Assembly (NCBI GenBank): GCA_963741615.1
Contig: CAVUIU010000018.1
Coordinates: 90,319 to 154,318, forward strand
Direction of reading: 5' to 3'
From: UBA9676 sp963741615
Lineage (GTDB): Bacteria > Actinomycetota > Actinomycetes > Streptosporangiales > Streptosporangiaceae
DNA length: 64,000 bases
Every line of letters starts with the position of its first letter. Within the stretch, counting starts at the first letter, position 1. The notes under the pieces were generated by a model that did no database searches, was not told where the DNA came from, and saw only the letters and a list, made by a program, of their open reading frames with translations. Both the position numbers and the translations under genes were made by a program. Positions 58,175-64,000 of this stretch are shown piece by piece.

Positions 58175-61100
58175 GTGTCGCAGGCGAACACCTTGAACGG
58201 AACGGAGGTCACAGGTGGACTCGAGTTCGCCGGTAACGGCTCACAGGACAGCAGCAGAGCAGCATGGACGGCGTCACGGCCTGGTGCCCCGGGTGCCCGG
58301 CAGGCAACTGGGCGGTGCAACGGTCACGGGCCCGGTGCTGGGCTTCCCCGCCACCGACGGCTGGGGCAACCTCGGCGGGAACTGGGCACAGTCGGTGTCT
58401 ACCGGTGCCGCGACGTTCGAGGCCTGGATCCGCACGACCAGTAAGGCCACTTGTTCGCAGCCGGTCTAAGCAATCGGGCGAATGGGGCGGTCGGGTCTTT
58501 CGGGAGTTACGGGATCTTGGCGTAGGTGATTCTCGGGGAGTGGGAGGCTCTGGCGGATGCGTGAGCGATCGGGGGATGCGTGCGCCGGAGGGTACTGTCG
58601 TTGGCCGACCGGGAGGAAATCTCGCGCGGGCTGGCCAACGGGGCGGAGCAGAAGGACATAGCGGTATCGATCGGGCGGTGCGAGTCGGTCGGTGTCGCGG
58701 GAAATCGCCCGGCACGGCGGGCGGGGAAAGTACCGGGCGCACAGCGCTGATGCCCGTGCCCGGTCCTGCCGGGAGCGGCCGAGATGCCGGAAGCTGGACG
58801 CTGACCCGGTTTTACGGGAGCGGGTGACCGGGGATCTGCGCAGGGCGTGGTCGCCGCAGCAGATCTCGGGCAGGCTGTGCCGGGAGCGCAAGGGCGGGGA
58901 GACCGGCATGTCGGTGTCGCATGAGGCCATATATACCTGGATGTATGCCCTGCCGAAGGGCGAGCTGGCGGAGATGGAGATCGCGCTGCGGACCGGCCGG
59001 ACCCGCCGCCAGCCGCGCGGCCGGGCCCGGTCGAAGGGCGCCCGGATCGTCGGGATGACGTCGATCTCGCAGCGGCCCGCCGACGCGGCGGGCCGCAAGG
59101 TCCCCGGCCACTGGGAAGGCGACCTGGTGATCGGCAAGGCCGGGAAGACCGCGATGGGGACCCTGGCCGGGCGCAACAGCCGTTACCTGGTGCCCGTCGC
59201 CCTGCCGGACGGCCGGGACTCCGCCGCGGTCAAGGACGCGGTCATCGGGTCCGTGGCCGGCATGCCCGCGGGGCTGCGCCGGTCGATCACCTGGGACCAG
59301 GGGGCGGAGATGGCCCAGCACGCCGCGCTGACCCTGGCCACTGATATTCCCGTCTACTTCGCCCACGCGCACTCGCCGTGGGAGCGGGGCACGAATGAGA
59401 ACACCAACGGGCTGCTGCGGGAGTACTTCCCGAAAGGCACGGATATCACCGGCGACATTCGCTACCTGAATGCGGTGGCGGACGAGATTAATGGCCGGCC
59501 CCGTGCTATCCTTCAATTCAGGACACCAGCAGAAGTGTTCGCAGAGCTGCTCCTCGCTGATAATCCCGAGGATAACCTCAGCTCAATTGCTTCCACCGGT
59601 TGAGACCAGCCCAGCCAGACGATCGTGCTCGGCAGCAACCCGCCGGGGGCGACGCCGCGGATCAGCATCGGGGATGACCAGCTCTCGGTGTACTGGAGCA
59701 CAGCGGGCGCCGCGCCGGGATGGACGTCGGCGGATACCACGCCGGTCACCGACGGGCAGTGGCATCATGTCGCGGTCGTGTTCGACGGCGGTGCCATCAC
59801 CTTCTACAAGGACGGGGTGGCCACCGCGGACCGGCTGACGGTCGGCGAGACGCAGCAAGCGGCCGGGACGTTCCAGCTGGCTGCCGGGTTCGGTTCGGTG
59901 ACCGGCTTCACCGGCGAGCTGTATGACGTGCGGGTCTGGTCGGTCGCCCGCTCGGCGCAGCAGATCGCCTCCTGGCGCTGGGCGCCGCTGTCGCTCAGCG
60001 AGCCCGGCCTGACCGTGCGGACCTCGTTCGACCCTGCCAGGCAGCAGATCATCAACCTGGTAGGCGGCGCGGCCGGCTCGATCACCGCGGGCACCATCAT
60101 CACCGCGGATCTGCCATCCCCGTCCTGCGCGCTGTCGTTCAGCGGCGGGGCTCAGGACGCCGTCGACCTGCTGGCCGGCGCCGATGTCGCCGACAGTAGC
60201 GCGGCCACCTTCGAATGCTGGATGAAGATGTCGACCGCCGCCGGGGTCGCAGCGACCGCCCAGCCGCTGATGTGCGTGGCGCAGATAGGTGATCAGCAGC
60301 CGGTGGTCCAGCCGCGGTTCGCCTATGCCGGGAACGACGCGCTCAGCTTCTTGTGGGGCCAGACCGCATACCAATCGGCGGACACCAGGCCGGTGTCTGA
60401 CGGCGCGTGGCACCACGTGGCAGTGGTGTTCAACCAGAACTACGCGACGTTCTACAAGGACGGCGTGGCTGCCGCGGACGTATTCCAGATGCCGGCGTCC
60501 GAGACGTCTCAGGGCCTGTTCCAGATCGGGGCCGCGGCCGGCACGATGCCCGCCTTCAACGGCGAGCTGTACGACGTCCGGGTCTGGAACACCGCCCGCA
60601 CCCCGGCCCAGATCAGCTCCTACCGCTACGTCACGATGACCGGCACCGAGCCCGGCCTGCAAGCGCTGTTTAATCTCAGCGGCGTGAACCCCGCGCTGCC
60701 AGTGACGCTAGTCAACCAGGTCACCAATCAGCACGCCGGGCTGACCGGGAACGCCGCGGTGGTCCCGGCGGCGCTGCCGCAGCAGCCGCTGCCGGCCAGC
60801 GTCTGGACCTACCCGATCTCCGGCGAGTCGCCCGCCGGGCCGCTGCTGTCGCCGCAGGGGCTGCTGTGCACCGACAACGACACCGGCGGTACCGGCGGGG
60901 CGTTCCTGCGGTCGGTGGAGCTGGAGACCGGGCAGGTCCGGTGGAGCTACGACGTCCGGCCGGAAAGCGAGCTGACCAGCGTGGTGATCCCCGCGGCGGT
61001 GGGCACCGACGGCCAGACGGCCTACACCGGGGTCCAGTCGCCCTATAAAGACACGACGCTGAACTTCGTGGAGATCCACGCGGTGAACGTCGCGACCGGC

Positions 61101-64000
61101 GAGCCGGTGTGGCAGCAGCCGGCCCATCTCGCGCCCGCGACGGCTTTCCTGACCCGTCCCGTGGTGCTGGCGGGCACGCTGTACGCGGGAGTCGAGGGGC
61201 TGTCCTCCGGTGGCCTGGCCTGGGGGGACCCGGCTAGCGGCGCCATGCAGGCCAGATTCTTCAGCGAAGAGCAGGAGGAAGGGGCAGCGCAGTTCATGAC
61301 CGAGCCCGTCGTCGACGCCACCAGCGTCTACGTCGGCCGGAACGCGGCGGCAACCTCGGTCACGGCCGCCGAGACGCTGGTCACCGCGCTCGCGGCCGAC
61401 CTGCCGCAATGGGCGACCACCTGGCAGGTGACGCTGCCTGCCGCCATCACCGCGGACCTGGCGCTGGGCTCATCGACGCTGTTCATCCCCACCGGGGGGA
61501 CGATCGTCGCGCTGAACACCGCCGACGGGTCGGCGCAGTGGTCGCATCAGCTCAGCGGGTCTGCGGTGCAGGGCCGCCCGGTGGTGATCGGCAGCACGCT
61601 GTGCGTGGGCAGCACCGACGGGACCTTGTACGCGCTGGACACCGCGACCGGCAGCGAGCAGTGGCGGGTGGACACCGGGTCGGCGATCGTCACCGACCTG
61701 GTCAACGAGGATTCCGTGCTGTACTTCGCCACCGCCGGGGGCGGCGCAGGCGGCGGGCCGGCGTTCCTGGCGGTGGATGCCAACAGCCAGGGCAACGACG
61801 TGCTCGCCTACCCGGTCCCGGACGCCGACACGATCTTGTTCGCCCAGGGCGGGGTGACCAACGGCGTGGTGTACTTCTACGGCGCGCAGAACGTGTACGC
61901 GGTCAACATGTCCAACGTCATCCGCGAGTTCTCGGTGACCAGCAAGCTGATCGTGGAGAACTACGACACCAGCACCAGCACGCCGACCGGCAGCGACACC
62001 TCCTACCGGGTCACGCTGAGCATCCGCGACGAGAACGGCGCGGTCCGCGCCAGCCAGCCCGTCAAGCTGTGGTCATCCGGCACCCTGTACGTGGTCAACC
62101 AGGCCGACCCGGTCACCCTGACCTCGGATGCCCCGGTCTGGATGCAGACCGACGCCTCCGGCAACCTCACCCTGGCGATCAGCGCCTTCGACGACGGCAC
62201 GCCCACCGGCACGCCGAACGTAGCCTGCCCGCCGCTGTTTGCCTGGGCCAATTTCATGTCCGCGGGCGAGGCCATCGTCATCTATCCCGACCACGAGTCG
62301 CTGGGCACCCTGGCGAACGTGCAGGGCTCTACCAGCTCAGCAAGCTCGGCCCGCGCGGACGCCGCCGCCGGGCCGGCGCCCCAGTTCCTGGACCAGGCCA
62401 CCGCCTACGACGGCAGCCCGCTGATTCTGTCCTCCTACCAGGACCCGGCCTCGCTGGGCGCGATCGCCTCCACCGTCCGCAACACCGTCGGGACCCGCAA
62501 CACCGGCACGGTCGGCGCCTCTCACCTCGCCGTCGGCCGTCATCAGGCGGCGAAGTACATCCGGCGCGGCGCGGTCGTGCCCAACGTCGTCTACGCCGCG
62601 AACGCCTCGGCGCCGGCGAACCGGCCGTACGTGCCCGGCGCGGTTCCCACCTTCACCGTCGACTTCTCCACCGGTCAGCCGGTGTTCCAGGCCGGCGCCT
62701 TCGACGAAGCCGCCCCGACGCGCTGGGCTCACCGGCCGGGGCCGGGGTGGGCGGGATCTTCAGCGACATCGGGCACTTCACCGACAACGTCATCAAGGGC
62801 GGCGAGCAGGTCGCCAAGATGGCCTGGCAGTTCACCGAGAACGCCGTCCAGACCGTCATCCACACCGCGGAGAGCGTCTACAACCTGGTCATCACCGACG
62901 TCGAGGACGCGGTCACCGCGGTGGTCGGCTTCCTCAAGACGGTGGTCGCGGACATCATCAAGGTCATCCAATGGCTGTCCGCCCTGTTCAACTGGGAAAA
63001 CATCCTGCGCAACCACGCCTACATCAAGCAGGCGCATCACCAACCCCGGCGATCCCGCCAACCCCGGGATGATCGACCGGCTGGCCGCCTGGGTGGCCAG
63101 CGAGCTGAACGGCGGCACCGACACCACGACCATCCTGGGCCAGCTAGCCGGCCAGTCCTCCGCGGCGGCGGGCAGCACCGCCACGGCCACGGCCGGGCAG
63201 ACCGTGCAGTCCCAGCAAGCCGGCAACAACGACCCCAACCAGGTCTACAACACCGGCGGCAACAACAACGCCAACCAGTGCACCTGGATGCACCAGAAAG
63301 TCAGCGAGAACTCCGGCTCGGCCACGATCGGCGGCGGTTCGTCGGCGGGGCTGGGGGCGTCCTGGGACCCGGGGCCGATCAACGCCGCGTTCGAGCAGTT
63401 CCTGACCGCCCTGGGAAACGCGCTGACGGGATCGTTCGCCGACCTTCCCGAGCAGATCCAGCAGAAGATCGCCTCCACCCAGGACAACTTCAAGGACCCC
63501 AAATCCGTGCTGAGCACCGGCCTGTCGGACCTGATCGGCGTATTCGCCGTGCTGGCCGACGACATGGCCGAGTTCGCCCAGGCAGTGGCCAAGGACTTCC
63601 TGCAACTGCTCGACACCGTGCTGAACCAAATCGTGGACTGGCTGGCGCAGCCGATCGACATCCCCTTCGTGTCCGCTCTCTACCATGCGCTGACCGGCGA
63701 CCAGCTCAGCATCCTGGACCTGACCTGCCTGCTCGGCGCCGTCCCGGGCACCATCCTGCTCGACGTCCTCACCGGATCGCCGACCGTGCCCGACACCGCG
63801 CCGCGGAGCCGGGCTCGCAGCCATCCCCGGGGGTGGAGCTACCGCCCGGCGAGCTGGCGGGACGCATCCTGCTCGGCAGCGCCAGTTATGCGATCAACAA
63901 CGTGGCCGCCATCTTCGACATCATCACCATGGACTTGGGACGCCGAAAAGCCGTCGTGGTTCACGCCCGGTTCGGCGACGCCGCCGTCCGCCTTGAGCTG
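58175..64000 (+). CDS. Large LamG / PQQ-propeller protein, interrupted by IS30 and running off the window
   Basis: The 5' piece (58175-58454) has a damaged LamG start (NWAQSVSTGAATFEAWIRTT). After the IS30 element the frame runs on from 59606 to the right edge. It contains the rest of LamG domain 1 (DGQWHHVAVVFDGGAITFYK), a second LamG domain (DGAWHHVAVVFNQNYATFYK, FNGELYDVRVWNTARTPAQI), and a PQQ-type beta-propeller (TIVALNTADGSAQWSHQLSG, DGTLYALDTATGSEQWRVDT). An amphipathic helical region follows. Slips near 62718, 63035 and 63802 shift the frame locally. More than 1,400 codons are visible. Possibly exported or a phage-tail or toxin-like surface protein; function unknown. Confidence 0.7.
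58455..59605 (+). mobile_element. IS30-family insertion sequence
   Basis: The left end contains CAGCCGGTCTAAGCAATC and the right end, read inward, CAACCGGTGGAAGCAATT, an imperfect inverted repeat of about 23 bases. The element is about 1,150 bases and carries an IS30 transposase. It lies between two halves of a LamG domain. No target duplication was identified with confidence. Confidence 0.75.
58580..59603 (+). CDS. IS30-family transposase, one frameshift
   Basis: The N-terminal helix-turn-helix (RRRVLSLADREEISRGLANG, AEQKDIAVSIGRCES) is read from GTG 58580. From about 58690 the adjacent frame continues VSREIARHGGRGKYRAHSAD, SHEAIYTWMYALPKGELAEM, PGHWEGDLVIGKAGKTAMGT, RRSITWDQGAEMAQHAALTL and SPWERGTNENTNGLLREYFP, the IS30 DDE motifs. 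One extra base near GTCGGTGTCG explains the break. The catalytic part is complete. Confidence 0.88.

Overview
This 64 kb window is uniformly very GC-rich and comes from an actinomycete. The lineage is shown by the mycothiol-type SigR/RsrA pair, a TB7.3-like biotin carrier, a BsaP-type zinc-ribbon protein, GTG/TTG starts and ATGA-coupled genes. A soil Streptosporangiales-like organism fits, but the genus cannot be fixed from the sequence. Many genes carry isolated one-base frameshifts, some of them compensating. This looks more like draft or long-read sequence error than wholesale gene death, so those genes are described as whole loci with the break given.

Region 1 (1-15.1 kb) is core-like: a solute:sodium symporter end, a ThDP enzyme, an FlK-like thioesterase, bsaP, a biotin carrier and biotin carboxylase, the rsrA-sigR redox switch with a readable sigma-R promoter, a methyltransferase, a DksA-like protein, an SRAP peptidase, aroA-rsgA-hisN, a CBS protein, an SDR and a CtaG-like protein. 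Region 2 (15.2-31 kb) is a decayed, IS-rich stretch. IS1182-, IS630- and ISAzo13-type elements sit among an SPFH/RHH pair, an ECF sigma gene split by the IS630 element, and the ruins of a sugar or inositol catabolic locus (truncated Cgl0159-like aldolase, ABC ATPase/alcohol dehydrogenase fusion scar, Gfo/Idh/MocA oxidoreductase, YhfX-like PLP protein). A phospholipase C-like phosphoesterase, a methyltransferase and a 3' half-tRNA-Arg follow.

Region 3 (31-51.4 kb) is the most unusual part. Three related modules combine orphan periplasmic binding lipoproteins, a membrane protein joining a degenerate PAP2 domain to an intact-looking kinase, an extracytoplasmic Cys-containing domain (fused in two modules, a separate lipoprotein in the third), stand-alone PAP2 phosphatases with intact motifs, and an LPG_synthase_TM/pseudokinase-like protein. 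Modules 2 and 3 are a segmental duplication, module 3 being partly deleted and hit by an IS. A P-type ATPase with atypical membrane motifs lies between them. I infer an envelope lipid-phosphate or polyprenyl-phosphate handling system, which is not proven.

Region 4 (51.5-64 kb) holds a DUF4190-like protein, a possible small protein, a MacB/FtsX-type ABC exporter pair, a lipoprotein, a 3' half-tRNA-Tyr, and the start of a very large LamG/PQQ-propeller protein that is interrupted by an IS30-family element and runs off the right edge. No complete tRNA, rRNA or CRISPR array was found.
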